Assembly (NCBI GenBank): GCA_017456805.1
Contig: JAFTIQ010000057.1
Location: forward strand, 1-10,114
Direction: 5' to 3'
From: Lentisphaeria bacterium
GTDB lineage: Bacteria; Verrucomicrobiota; Lentisphaeria; Victivallales; UBA1829
Length of the DNA: 10,114 bases
A program made the position numbers and the translations under genes. Positions within the stretch are counted from its first letter, which is position 1. Every line of letters begins with the position of its first letter. The notes below the pieces were generated by a model, which worked only from the letters and a program-made list of their open reading frames with translations, did not search any database and was not told the origin of the DNA. This document shows, in pieces, positions 1 through 9,740 of the stretch.

Positions 1-1
1 C

Positions 2-3000
2 AACACAACCATCAACACCGGCGGCAGTATGATCATTTTCTCCGGCGGCAGAAACGTCCCCAGCGGAGTTGCGAACAACACAACCATCAACACCGGCGGC
101 AGTATGCTCTTTTACTCCGGCGGAGTTGCGAACAACACAACCATCAACACCGGCGGCAGTATGCTCTTTTACTCCGGCGGAGTTGCGAACAGCACAACCA
201 TCTCCTCCGGCGGCAGAATGGAGATCTCCGGCGGAGTCGCGAACAGCACAACCATCAACACCGGCGGCAGAATGGACATCTCCTCCGGCGGAGTTGCGAG
301 TGATATCTGGCTGCTTACTGGGGGCAGACTGTATAACGATAGCGGAATTTTGAAAGAAATTCGTTGGTCTGGCGGGGGAATCACTAACAGCAGAGGTCCT
401 ATCGCTATTGAATCCAGAGTCGTATTCAGCGGGAATAAAACAGCTTTAACCGGTGGAGCAATAGACAATGCTGGAACAATGACCATTTATTCCAGAACCG
501 TTTTTTCAGAAAACATGGCAAGTTCCGGCGGGGCTGTTGCGAATAGCGGAAACATGTCTATCGGAATCCTCGCTGATTTTTCAAAAAACATGGCAAGTTC
601 CGGCGGGGCTGTTTACAATAACAAGGGAACCTTGACAGTGAACAGCAGTGCGTTGTTCTTAGAAAATACGGCACGGCGTAACGGCGGAGCGATTTACAAC
701 TGTGATGGAAGTGCGATTATCGGAAACAGTGCAATGTTTTCCGGGAATGCAGCAAGTTATACCGGGGGCGCGATTTATAATGATATTTTCGGCGCTGTGA
801 CCTTGGGAGATGATGCTGTATTTTCCGGGAATGCTGCAAAACGCACCGGCGGCGCGATTTATAACTCCGACGGCAACATTACGATTGGCAGAAAAGCCGT
901 TTTTTCAGAAAATATGGCAAGTTACACCGGCGGAGCAATTTATCAGGAAGATGGAGTTCTGAACATCGGCGATGACGCCGTTTTCTCCGGAAATAAAGCG
1001 ATTGTCGGCGGCGCGATTTACAACGATGTTTACGGCAAGGTTGTACTTGGGGATGCCGCATTTGCAACAACGACTGATACAGTCCATAACAGCGGCACGA
1101 TGGTCATTAATGGCGATGTCTCGTTTGCAGGGAATGTTACATTGGAAGGCTATTATGCCAAGCTTGAAAACAATGGCAATATAGACTTTAATATTTCCGA
1201 CCGGCAGCAAAAAAACGGAGTTCTGCTCAATGACTGGAGTTATGTTTCCGGAGAAGGCACTTACAGTATCACCATTGACATCATGCAGGCAGCGGGGACT
1301 TATCAGCTCATTGGCAATGTTGAAAACTTTGATCAGACGATTACGGTCCGGAATGATATCGGTTTGAAAGAGGGTACACTTTCCCTTGATATGGAAAAGC
1401 CCCTGAATATCTGGAGTATGAGCCTGAATCTTGAATATGACGAAGAAACAAAAGTTCTGTCAGTCGTCGTTAACAAGGCTGATAAGATCGCGCCAACGTT
1501 AACGGTCAAGAAAAAGATTTCATCCAACTGCACCGATATTATTTTGTCAGCAACGGCTGATGAATCGGGTTCGACGATCGAATACAGCGTCAACAAGCAA
1601 ACCTGGATCACAGGATCTTCCGCTGTGGTGAATAGCAACCAGACAATTTACTGGCGCGCCACAGATGCGGCTGGAAATGTTTCAGAAATCACCAGTTGTC
1701 TGGTGAATGATTTTGTGACCGTCGGTTCTGCGAAAGCTTCCAGCGGATTGAAGATCGGATCAGGAAAGATCATGAAAGTTCTTTTCGGCGGAACGGCGAA
1801 TCAGATCACGGTCAGTTCCGGCGGGGTGATGAATGTTGCCGGAAAAGCGAATTATACTTCTGCGTTCAAAGGGGCTGCTGTGAATATTTCCAAGGGAGGT
1901 TCCATGTTTGGAGTGAACCTTTATTCCGGCGCAGAACTGAATATTTCTTCCGGCGGAACAGTCAACGCTCTGACCTTTAACGGCAAAGGTACGGCATACG
2001 TTTACAGCGGCGGACAGCTTACAAGTACGACCGTCAATTCCAGCGGAACACTTGCGGTTTATAACGGAGCAAAAGTCACCAGCGCAACGTTGAAAAACGG
2101 CGGGACCATGAACTATTACGGCGGAACCGTTTATAATGTTGAGTTGCTTTATGGCGGATCTATGACCATCGAAAGCAGTGCGGTTCGGAAAGGTCAGATT
2201 GCCAATAAAGGAACGATCATTGTGTCCAGCGGCGGAAAAGCAAGCGGCTGCATCATGAAAGATGGCGGAGCAATGAAAGTCCTTTCCGGCGGAAGCGCGG
2301 ATGATACAAAACTTATGACAAACGGTATCATATACGTCTATTCTTCCGGGAATGTTACGGATACTGTTACAAGTTATGGTGCAAGAGTTTACGTCTCCGG
2401 CGGAAAGATTTACAACACCAACATGCAGCGCGGAACAATTACATCCGTTTATCAGGGCGGAATGGCTTCTTTGAACAAAGTTGATTACGGCTCCTATCTT
2501 ATGGTCGGTTCCGGTGCAACATCTTATGATACAGTTGTCAGTTCCGGTGGTGGTTTGACGGTTATGTCCGGTGCGAAAGCCGGGAAAAATACGGTTTACG
2601 GTACATTGACTTGCAACAACAGCGGAACTTTGCTTGGAGTAACGGTCATTCATGGTCGGGCGAACCTTGCTGGAAATGCGGTTGTGACGGATGAAACATC
2701 CATTACTTTTGATGTATCGGAACGTTCGGCATCTGCTATGCAGGAATCCTATCGTGAGGCGATGTTGAATAGTTATTATGTTGCTCGCGAAGCGGATATG
2801 ACGATTTCCGTCGCGGCAGATCAGGCAAGCGGTTCTTATATCCTTGCTAACTGGGCGTTGGAAGCTAAGAAAGGTACGTTCACTCTTGAAGTCGATGGTA
2901 CGGAAGTCGGAACCTTCTCAACAACAAAGAGTTTGACCTACAATGGAAAGACTTATTCTCTCTATTGTTTCGATGATGCTACAAACAGTAAGGCTTTGAC

Positions 3001-3289
3001 GTTGAAAGTCAGCAATGCAACGGCAAGAGATGCCTGGACCGATCTTGGATCCGGCGATTTTGATGGCGATGGCATCGAAGAATCCTTGGTATCTGACGGT
3101 ACGAATCTTTATGCTACAAGTGAAGATCTCTGGCTTGGCAACTTGTCCGCGACTGAGGAAATTGCAAGCATCACGGATTATAACAATGACGGAACGGATG
3201 ATTTGTTAATTCACAACACAGCCACCGATCAGATGACCGCTTGGCTCATCAAGGATGGCGCAACTTACAGTACATTGGCAATTGCATAA
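2..3289 (+). CDS. Large repetitive surface adhesin (AIDA-type and Pmp-type repeats, Ig-like domain, C-terminal FG-GAP/VCBS-like calcium loops), 5' truncated
   Basis: The reading frame is open to the left edge and the first codons already encode a repeat (NTTINTGGS), so the ATG at 29 is internal and the gene continues upstream. No signal peptide is in view. Numbering from that ATG: residues 1-110 are AIDA-like repeats (GGVANNTTINTGG). Residues about 130-335 hold eight FSGN/FSEN...GGAIYN units, matching the FxxN and GGAI motifs of chlamydial Pmp proteins. About 360-480 is a spacer domain. About 485-560 is an Ig-like domain (starts DKIAPTLTV, ends with WRATDAAGN). About 565-885 is a second, more diverged AIDA-like array. 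About 890-1003 is another spacer domain. The end carries two Asp-rich loops, DFDGDGIEE (1010-1018) and DYNNDGTDD (1050-1058), typical of FG-GAP/VCBS calcium-binding repeats. Stop is TAA. I see no autotransporter beta-barrel at the C-terminus. The likely role is an exported or cell-surface adhesion or scaffold protein; the ligand is unknown. Confidence 0.85.
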   Translation, partial: NTTINTGGSMIIFSGGRNVPSGVANNTTINTGGSMLFYSGGVANNTTINTGGSMLFYSGGVANSTTISSGGRMEISGGVANSTTINTGGRMDISSGGVASDIWLLTGGRLYNDSGILKEIRWSGGGITNSRGPIAIESRVVFSGNKTALTGGAIDNAGTMTIYSRTVFSENMASSGGAVANSGNMSIGILADFSKNMASSGGAVYNNKGTLTVNSSALFLENTARRNGGAIYNCDGSAIIGNSAMFSGNAASYTGGAIYNDIFGAVTLGDDAVFSGNAAKRTGGAIYNSDGNITIGRKAVFSENMASYTGGAIYQEDGVLNIGDDAVFSGNKAIVGGAIYNDVYGKVVLGDAAFATTTDTVHNSGTMVINGDVSFAGNVTLEGYYAKLENNGNIDFNISDRQQKNGVLLNDWSYVSGEGTYSITIDIMQAAGTYQLIGNVENFDQTITVRNDIGLKEGTLSLDMEKPLNIWSMSLNLEYDEETKVLSVVVNKADKIAPTLTVKKKISSNCTDIILSATADESGSTIEYSVNKQTWITGSSAVVNSNQTIYWRATDAAGNVSEITSCLVNDFVTVGSAKASSGLKIGSGKIMKVLFGGTANQITVSSGGVMNVAGKANYTSAFKGAAVNISKGGSMFGVNLYSGAELNISSGGTVNALTFNGKGTAYVYSGGQLTSTTVNSSGTLAVYNGAKVTSATLKNGGTMNYYGGTVYNVELLYGGSMTIESSAVRKGQIANKGTIIVSSGGKASGCIMKDGGAMKVLSGGSADDTKLMTNGIIYVYSSGNVTDTVTSYGARVYVSGGKIYNTNMQRGTITSVYQGGMASLNKVDYGSYLMVGSGATSYDTVVSSGGGLTVMSGAKAGKNTVYGTLTCNNSGTLLGVTVIHGRANLAGNAVVTDETSITFDVSERSASAMQESYREAMLNSYYVAREADMTISVAADQASGSYILANWALEAKKGTFTLEVDGTEVGTFSTTKSLTYNGKTYSLYCFDDATNSKALTLKVSNATARDAWTDLGSGDFDGDGIEESLVSDGTNLYATSEDLWLGNLSATEEIASITDYNNDGTDDLLIHNTATDQMTAWLIKDGATYSTLAIA
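66..290 (+). repeat. In-frame 57-bp tandem repeats in the adhesin gene
   Basis: Units start at GAGTTGCGAAC or a close variant at 66, 123, 180 and 234, with a diverging fifth at 291. Spacing is 57, 57, 54 and 57 bases, always a multiple of three. The units at 66-122 and 123-179 appear base-for-base identical; the third and fourth differ by a few codons. Each encodes a 19-residue (once 18) AIDA-like repeat. The array also extends left out of the window. Identity at the DNA level suggests recent slippage or recombination. Confidence 0.9.
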
Positions 3290-3298
3290 ATAAATTAC

Positions 3299-3339
3299 AA
3301 AAAAACGGGACAGCGTTGGAAAACACCGCGCTGTCCCGT
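3299..3339. terminator. Intrinsic terminator between convergent genes, strongest for the minus strand
   Basis: A perfect 11-bp stem pairs ACGGGACAGCG (3305-3315) with CGCTGTCCCGT (3329-3339) across a 13-base loop. On the minus strand the stem is followed by seven T residues (A-tract at 3299-3305), a canonical rho-independent terminator for the operon ending at 3352. On the plus strand only a weak T-rich stretch (TATTGTTT) follows, so it may serve the adhesin gene less efficiently. It sits 9 bases after the adhesin stop and 12 bases after the deacetylase stop. Confidence 0.85.
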
Positions 3340-3351
3340 ATTGTTTCCGGA

Positions 3352-4083
3352 TTACCGGGGCTGCAGCGGATCAGGGCAGGGCAGATCGTCAAAACCTGCA
3401 ACCGTTAAACCGGAATCCGCAGCCAGCTCCAAACATTGCCGCAAAAGAGTTGTTTTCATGCTGATTTTGTTCGGATTTTCTGAAATTCCATGGGAGAAAA
3501 AGGTCAGCAGCAGATTTTCTTTCGAGGCTTTCAGCATTGCCCGTTCCAGATTATCCCATTTTGTCAGGTAAAATTCACCGATCCCGCAGCCGCCGTAAAC
3601 GTAGGTTTTCGCGGCTTCTTCCATGGTCATAAAAGCATCCGGCTGAGAGGAAATATCATATCCTTTCAGGGGGCTTGAGGGCAGTCCGGCACGGAATTTT
3701 TTGAAGTAAGGCAACAGCACTTTATCTGTTTCTTCATTTCTGAGGTTATTGGGATAAGCGAAATTTTTTGTTTTGATCCCGGCATTTTTCAAAGCGTAAA
3801 GCTGAGGAAAAATCTCAGCTTCCAGGTAAGCCTCTTCCCCATATTCTTCAATGCAGATATCCGCGTCCAGATGTTTCAAGGCGTGAAGACCGACGGAATG
3901 ACCGGCATCCATCAGTTTTTTCATTCCGTCCGTATCTTTTTCGGGCAGGGCACCCGGATAGAAGAAGGTTGCATGAGCATTGAACTCCTGAAAGAGCGGG
4001 ATGGTTTCCAGCCATTGATCGGTCCATCCGTCATCGAAGGTGAAAAGGACGATCCCGTTTGAAATTTTAGAGAGGTCAATCAT
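3352..4083 (-). CDS. Polysaccharide deacetylase-like protein (CE4/NodB domain), no signal peptide
   Basis: 243 residues covering essentially one NodB/CE4 domain. Visible motifs: TFDDG at 15-19 (D17 as likely catalytic base, D18 as metal ligand), ATFF at 38-41, H67-A-L-K-H71 as the metal-binding HxxxH pair, FAYPNN at 108-113 as motif 3, and FSHGI at 196-200 with the catalytic-type H198. The family removes acyl groups, mostly N-acetyl, from polysaccharides or peptidoglycan using a divalent metal. The N-terminus (MIDLSKISNG) is not a signal peptide, so the product is predicted to be cytoplasmic, which is unusual for a peptidoglycan or chitin deacetylase. The exact substrate cannot be read from sequence. 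The start lies 3 bases after the ligA TGA stop (TGA ACA ATG) with no clear Shine-Dalgarno site, suggesting translational coupling to ligA. It is the last gene before the terminator at 3299-3339. Confidence 0.88.
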   Translation of the reverse strand: MIDLSKISNGIVLFTFDDGWTDQWLETIPLFQEFNAHATFFYPGALPEKDTDGMKKLMDAGHSVGLHALKHLDADICIEEYGEEAYLEAEIFPQLYALKNAGIKTKNFAYPNNLRNEETDKVLLPYFKKFRAGLPSSPLKGYDISSQPDAFMTMEEAAKTYVYGGCGIGEFYLTKWDNLERAMLKASKENLLLTFFSHGISENPNKISMKTTLLRQCLELAADSGLTVAGFDDLPCPDPLQPR

Positions 4084-4086
4084 TGT

Positions 4087-6138
<2,052 letters not shown>

Positions 6139-7098
6139 TCAATAAACAGAGTCAGGGAAGTAGAAATTCTTCGCATTTTCCGGTGTGACAACTTCAGAGG
6201 GGATAATGACCTCTTTTTCTGCCGGATCGGTTTTCTTGCCTGCGCGAAGCCCCTTCAATGCCAGCTGCATACCGACAGCTACCATATTGGGAGGATAGGT
6301 GACTGTTGCGCGGACGATGGGATCCCGATCCATGATTTTCTTGATGGTATCCTTGCTTCCTCCTCCGCCTGTAATTGCTTTGATATCGGTTCTTCCGGAT
6401 TCAAGATAAGCCTGAACCGCACCTTTGAGAACGTCATCATCACCAGCCCATACAGCATCGATCTGCTTATATTTCTGGAGATAGTTTTCCATCAGGGAGA
6501 GCCCTTTTTCCGTATTCCAGTAAGCCGCTTGAGATTCCATGATCCGGATCCCGGGATATTTTTCAGCCAGCCGTTTTCTGAAAGCTGTAACACGGTCCGT
6601 ATTAATAGGGCAGGGGATTCCTTCCATGACAAGAATATTTCCTTTTCCGCCCAGGATCTGTCCGAGTGCTTCCGCAGAGGCTTCCCCGAAACTGGTGTTG
6701 CTGCCATTGACAAAAACATCCTGACAGGGCTCGGAGAGAGGATTGGAAACAATGACAAGATATACCCCTTTTTCTTTTGCGCGTTTGCAAACTTCTGTGA
6801 GGGGGCCCGGCTCCTGAGAAAGGACAACCAGCGCGTCCACCTGACGCATCAGAAGATTTTCAATGCGATCCACCTGTTCCGCTGTATTCTGAGCAGTTGT
6901 AACGATGACTTCCACATCCGGATTGGCTGCTTCGATTTTCTTTGCTTCCTGCTGTGCGTTCCAAACCACGCCGCCAGTCCATCCATGAGATGCCGCCGGG
7001 ACGGAAACACCGATTCTGATTTTCTTTTTCTGTTCACCGCAACCGGTGAAAATTGCCACAATTGCCAGAATGGAAAAAATTTTGATCCAGTTACTCAT
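6139..7098 (-). CDS. Periplasmic sugar-binding-type lipoprotein (ABC transporter substrate-binding protein, Peripla_BP_4 type)
   Basis: 319 residues. The N-terminus MSNWIK plus a hydrophobic stretch to residue 17 and F-T-G-C20 form a lipoprotein signal peptide, with C20 as the acylated residue. The mature part begins with a charged linker and IRIGVSVPAASHGWTGGV (27-44), the first strand and ligand-loop region typical of the ribose/xylose-binding family. It continues with a two-lobe pattern: DALVVLS, GNILVMEG, IDAVWAGDDD and IKAITGGGG. It should bind a small ligand, probably a sugar, outside the inner membrane. No permease or ATPase gene is beside it, so it may work with a transporter encoded elsewhere or act as a sensor. 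A good Shine-Dalgarno site (AAGGGG, 7107-7112) lies 8 bases before the ATG. It is the second gene of the operon, 25 bases after the upstream stop. Confidence 0.87.
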   Translation of the reverse strand: MSNWIKIFSILAIVAIFTGCGEQKKKIRIGVSVPAASHGWTGGVVWNAQQEAKKIEAANPDVEVIVTTAQNTAEQVDRIENLLMRQVDALVVLSQEPGPLTEVCKRAKEKGVYLVIVSNPLSEPCQDVFVNGSNTSFGEASAEALGQILGGKGNILVMEGIPCPINTDRVTAFRKRLAEKYPGIRIMESQAAYWNTEKGLSLMENYLQKYKQIDAVWAGDDDVLKGAVQAYLESGRTDIKAITGGGGSKDTIKKIMDRDPIVRATVTYPPNMVAVGMQLALKGLRAGKKTDPAEKEVIIPSEVVTPENAKNFYFPDSVY

Positions 7099-7123
7099 CG
7101 TTCAAACCCCTTTCACTGTCTTG

Positions 7124-7927
7124 TTATCTGTAAGCAACTCTCTGCTGAATCTTCTGCATTTTCGGTTCTTCCAGAGCCAGTACATACCAGCTTTCTGCGA
7201 GTTCTGCATTGGAGAATTGTTTCAGTTTGTCATTCACAATTGCATCCCGGTTATGGGTAAGAATCGCACTGTCACATTTTTTCAGAGCATCATTCAATGC
7301 CTTCAGCGCATCTTCTTTTCTGCCAAGTTTCAAAAGGATCCAGCTGTAAGTCGCAGCAGGAAGAACGATAGAATCTTTCCGGAGCATCCGGGTTTTCTTT
7401 TTGTAGAATTTATCCAGCCCTTCATCTTTTGTCTTATAAAGTCTGGCAAGTTTCATGCTGACAGTTTGAGCATCAAGGAAGACGCAGGAGGGGAGAAGCC
7501 GGTCCACTTCAGCCCAGTTGCGCATCTGGAAATGAAACGCCATCTGCATGGTGGCAATCTGTTTTTTCATCATCAGATTCCACTTGCACATGGGGCGGAA
7601 CTGTTCGCAGACTTTCAGGGCTTCTTCGATGCCTTTCTTCTGTTCGGCTTCCATCTGCATCCGCATCATGGTCTGATTGGTATTCCGCTGACGGATGAAC
7701 ATCTGCTGTTTCCGTTCCAGATTCTTCTGCGTGCCAAGCATAACCTGTTGAAGTTCCAGATTGATTTTTTTCATCTTCATCCGGAGCAGCAGAGAAATGA
7801 TAAGCTGGACAACCATGAAACCAACGATTCCCAGAATCACACTCCAGAACATTCCGATTTCAGTCATCCGGTAGAGTACAGTAAAAACGGCTCCCGCACC
7901 GAGAAGTCCAAACAAAATCGTCAACAT
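7124..7927 (-). CDS. Membrane-anchored protein of unknown function with coiled-coil and TPR-like C-terminal region
   Basis: 267 residues; I do not recognise the family. Two hydrophobic segments at about 2-20 and 27-48 are separated by a short loop and followed by the basic stretch RMKMKK (49-54). This suggests a two-helix hairpin anchor with the remainder on the cytoplasmic side. Residues about 55-105 are rich in Gln, Glu, Lys and Met and look like a coiled coil. About 100-250 is helical, with a TPR-like pattern (WILLKLGRKEDALKALNDAL, 196-215). It is notably Met-rich between 63 and 135. The start is supported by AAGGA 8 bases upstream of the ATG. As the first gene of the operon with the sugar-binding lipoprotein, ligA and the deacetylase, it is likely co-expressed with them, but this does not reveal its job. 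TPR assignment is by eye and tentative. Confidence 0.75.
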   Translation of the reverse strand: MLTILFGLLGAGAVFTVLYRMTEIGMFWSVILGIVGFMVVQLIISLLLRMKMKKINLELQQVMLGTQKNLERKQQMFIRQRNTNQTMMRMQMEAEQKKGIEEALKVCEQFRPMCKWNLMMKKQIATMQMAFHFQMRNWAEVDRLLPSCVFLDAQTVSMKLARLYKTKDEGLDKFYKKKTRMLRKDSIVLPAATYSWILLKLGRKEDALKALNDALKKCDSAILTHNRDAIVNDKLKQFSNAELAESWYVLALEEPKMQKIQQRVAYR

Positions 7928-7977
7928 AAAAAGATCCTTTCCGTTTATAAAAATTACGCTGTTGATTTTTAAGCGGT

Positions 7978-8006
7978 AAGATACACCCCGTTTCTGATTT
8001 TTTCAA
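7978..8006 (-). promoter_or_regulatory. Predicted sigma70-type promoter of the four-gene operon
   Basis: On the minus strand, TTGAAA (-35, 8001-8006) is separated by 17 bases from TATCTT (-10, 7978-7983). Transcription would begin near 7971, giving a leader of about 40 bases before the ATG at 7927. It lies downstream of the fucO terminator, so the operon is probably transcribed independently of fucO. Confidence 0.6.
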
Positions 8007-8090
8007 GTCCGAATCCCCGGGAATCTGTATAAAAAAGTGCAGTGCAGAGATTTCCCGGAAGATTGAACCGGAGAAAAATGCTTTTATTTC

Positions 8091-8129
8091 AAAAAAAAGT
8101 CTTCCGGAACAACAAGTGCACCGGAAGAC
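8091..8129 (-). terminator. Intrinsic terminator of fucO
   Basis: GTCTTCCGG (8099-8107) pairs perfectly with CCGGAAGAC (8121-8129) across a 13-base loop. On the minus strand the stem is followed directly by eight T residues (A-tract 8091-8098). It begins 25 bases past the fucO stop codon. This is a textbook rho-independent terminator and separates fucO from the downstream operon. Confidence 0.9.
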
Positions 8130-8153
8130 CCGAAAGGAAAAAACAGATTCAGA

Positions 8154-9296
8154 TTACATCAGTTTGCGGAACAGTTCTTTGATATCCGCAACAGAGGTTT
8201 CTTTGGGATTGCCCGGACGGCATGCATCAGCGTATGCGCTTTCTGCAAGGAAATCCAGATCTTCTTCTTTCAAAGCAGCAAGCTTTGCAGGGATTCCGAC
8301 ATCTGCAGAGAGTTTCCGGACTGCATCGACAGCCGCTGCACGGTACTGAGCCTGATCCATTCCGGTGGTGTCAACGCCCATGGCTTCTGCAATTGCTTTG
8401 TACTTTTCTCCGGTGGTTTCGGCATTGTATTCCATGACGATCGGAAGCATCATTGCACAGGCAACTCCATGGGGGGTATCATAAACAGCTCCCAGCGTGT
8501 GTGCCATGGAGTGAGCAATTCCGAGTCCGACGTTGGAGAACGCCATGCCGGTGACAAACTGTCCCAGTGCCATTCCTTCCCGTCCGTCGTCTTCATTCTG
8601 AACAGCTTTCCGCAGACTCTTGGCAATGAGCTTGATTGCTTCCAGATTCAGACAATCTGCCAGTTCCCATGCTGCCTTGGTCGTATAACCTTCGATCGCG
8701 TGAGTAAGAGCATCCATTCCGGTTGCTGCGGTCAGACCTTTGGGCATGGATGCCATCATATCGGGATCAACGATTGCAATATCGGGAATATCGTTGATAT
8801 CGACGCAAACGAATTTCCGTTTTTTCTGAACGTCAGTGATCACATAGTTGATGGTGGCTTCTGCTGCGGTTCCGGCGGTGGTGGGAACTGCAATGGTGAA
8901 CACTGTCCGGTTTTTCGTGGGGGCAACACCTTCCAGAGAACGGACGTCTGCAAATTCGGGGTTGTTGATGATGATCCCGATCGCTTTTCCTGTGTCCATG
9001 GAGGAGCCTCCGCCAATGGTGATCATGCAATCAGCACCGGATTTTTTGTATGCTTCCACTCCGGACTGAACGTTTTCGATGGTAGGGTTCGGTTTGATAT
9101 CGGAGTAGATCTCGTAAGCGAATTTCGCTTCATCCAGCAGATCTGTGACTTTCTTTGCAACATTGAATCTGATCAAGTCCGGATCGGTTGCGATAAACGC
9201 TTTTTTGAATCCTTTTGCCTGAAGCAGACCGGGGATTTCTTTGATTGCACCCTTCCCATGATAGGAAATGCTGTTGAGAACGAAACGATTGACCAT
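8154..9296 (-). CDS. fucO: Lactaldehyde reductase (iron-dependent alcohol dehydrogenase, FucO type)
   Basis: Reduces L-lactaldehyde to 1,2-propanediol with NADH in the cytoplasm, the redox-balancing end step of anaerobic fucose and rhamnose breakdown. At 380 residues it matches the family length. The protein closely follows E. coli FucO as I recall it, including NNPEFADVRSLEG and PTTAGTAAE..INYVITD. Visible elements, numbered from the ATG at 9296: GGGSSMD at 95-101 for cofactor binding, an Asp at 38 where FucO has its NAD-selecting residue, and metal ligands D195, H199 (DALTH), H262 and H276. H266 is also conserved. The open frame can start at a TTG at 9302, but GAGGAG at 9305-9310 is 8 bases from the ATG and 2 from the TTG, so ATG is chosen; it also gives MVNR, matching FucO. 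The gene stands alone with its own promoter and terminator. No other fucose or rhamnose genes are in view, so a role with other aldehydes is possible. Confidence 0.93.
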   Translation of the reverse strand: MVNRFVLNSISYHGKGAIKEIPGLLQAKGFKKAFIATDPDLIRFNVAKKVTDLLDEAKFAYEIYSDIKPNPTIENVQSGVEAYKKSGADCMITIGGGSSMDTGKAIGIIINNPEFADVRSLEGVAPTKNRTVFTIAVPTTAGTAAEATINYVITDVQKKRKFVCVDINDIPDIAIVDPDMMASMPKGLTAATGMDALTHAIEGYTTKAAWELADCLNLEAIKLIAKSLRKAVQNEDDGREGMALGQFVTGMAFSNVGLGIAHSMAHTLGAVYDTPHGVACAMMLPIVMEYNAETTGEKYKAIAEAMGVDTTGMDQAQYRAAAVDAVRKLSADVGIPAKLAALKEEDLDFLAESAYADACRPGNPKETSVADIKELFRKLM

Positions 9297-9304
9297 TTTC
9301 AAAA

Positions 9305-9310
9305 CTCCTC
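9305..9310 (-). promoter_or_regulatory. Strong ribosome binding site of fucO
   Basis: GAGGAG on the minus strand with an 8-base spacer to the ATG at 9294-9296. It rules against the upstream TTG at 9302, which would have a 2-base spacer. Confidence 0.75.
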
Positions 9311-9335
9311 TGTTTTTTGTTTTTTGCAGTCCTAT

Positions 9336-9363
9336 ACTATATCACAAAATATAAAAAAATCAA
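9336..9363 (-). promoter_or_regulatory. Predicted extended -10 promoter of fucO
   Basis: On the minus strand, TTGATT (-35, 9358-9363), a 16-base spacer, and TATAGT (-10, 9336-9341) preceded by TGA, forming an extended -10 (TGnTATAGT). Transcription would start near 9329, leaving a short A-rich leader of about 33 bases before the ATG. No obvious repressor palindrome overlaps it. Confidence 0.6.
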
Positions 9364-9625
9364 GTAATGTTTATCTGTTTCTTATGTAAAATAATAACTT
9401 CGAATCTGAAAAAATCTTTTCTGTTGATAAAATTGTATAATGTTTGTTTTGAGAAACAGTTATTATGCCTGTTAAGATAAAGCTGTAATGATGAATCGCA
9501 TCGGGAACAAACGGCTTCAAACTGGTTTTGTGACATATTCTGAACATCTTTTGAATGGAGTGCTCTTAAATAAAACATATTATCAGCAAATCAATAGATT
9601 TCTGTAATTTTCGGAAAATCTTGAT

Positions 9626-9689
9626 CGACCATGAAAAACCTTGAATGACCTTAGAAACGACCATGAAAAACCTTGAAAGTCCTTAGAAA
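9626..9689. repeat. 32-bp direct tandem duplication
   Basis: Units 9626-9657 and 9658-9689 both begin CGACCATGAAAAACCTTGAA and differ at two positions. Within them, on the minus strand, degenerate boxes of the type TCAAGG or TCATGG recur every 10-11 bases. Confidence 0.85.
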
Positions 9690-9740
9690 AACATCTTAGA
9701 AATAAACTTAAAAAAGTCCAAAATTTTTCTCTCTTGAACC

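Noticed and set aside
1760..2653. Long minus-strand open frame opposite the adhesin gene
   Set aside because: A shadow of the Gly/Ser/Thr-rich repeat codons on the plus strand; its translation shows no domain, and the plus-strand gene has clear domain structure through this region.
3290..3351. Small RNA gene between the adhesin and the deacetylase
   Set aside because: The only structure is the terminator hairpin shared by the two convergent genes; no promoter is visible in the 62-base gap.
7046..7972. 308-codon plus-strand open frame opposite the membrane protein and lipoprotein genes
   Set aside because: It overlaps two well-supported minus-strand genes and the operon promoter, and its translation looks like a complement shadow rich in Phe, His and Pro.
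9360..9578. Minus-strand open frame of 72 codons between fucO and the hairpin modules
   Set aside because: No ribosome binding site before the ATG or the next internal ATG, no recognisable domain, and its stop lies inside the fucO -35 element. AT-rich DNA of this length can hold such a frame by chance. Orthologues with coding-type substitutions would revive it.
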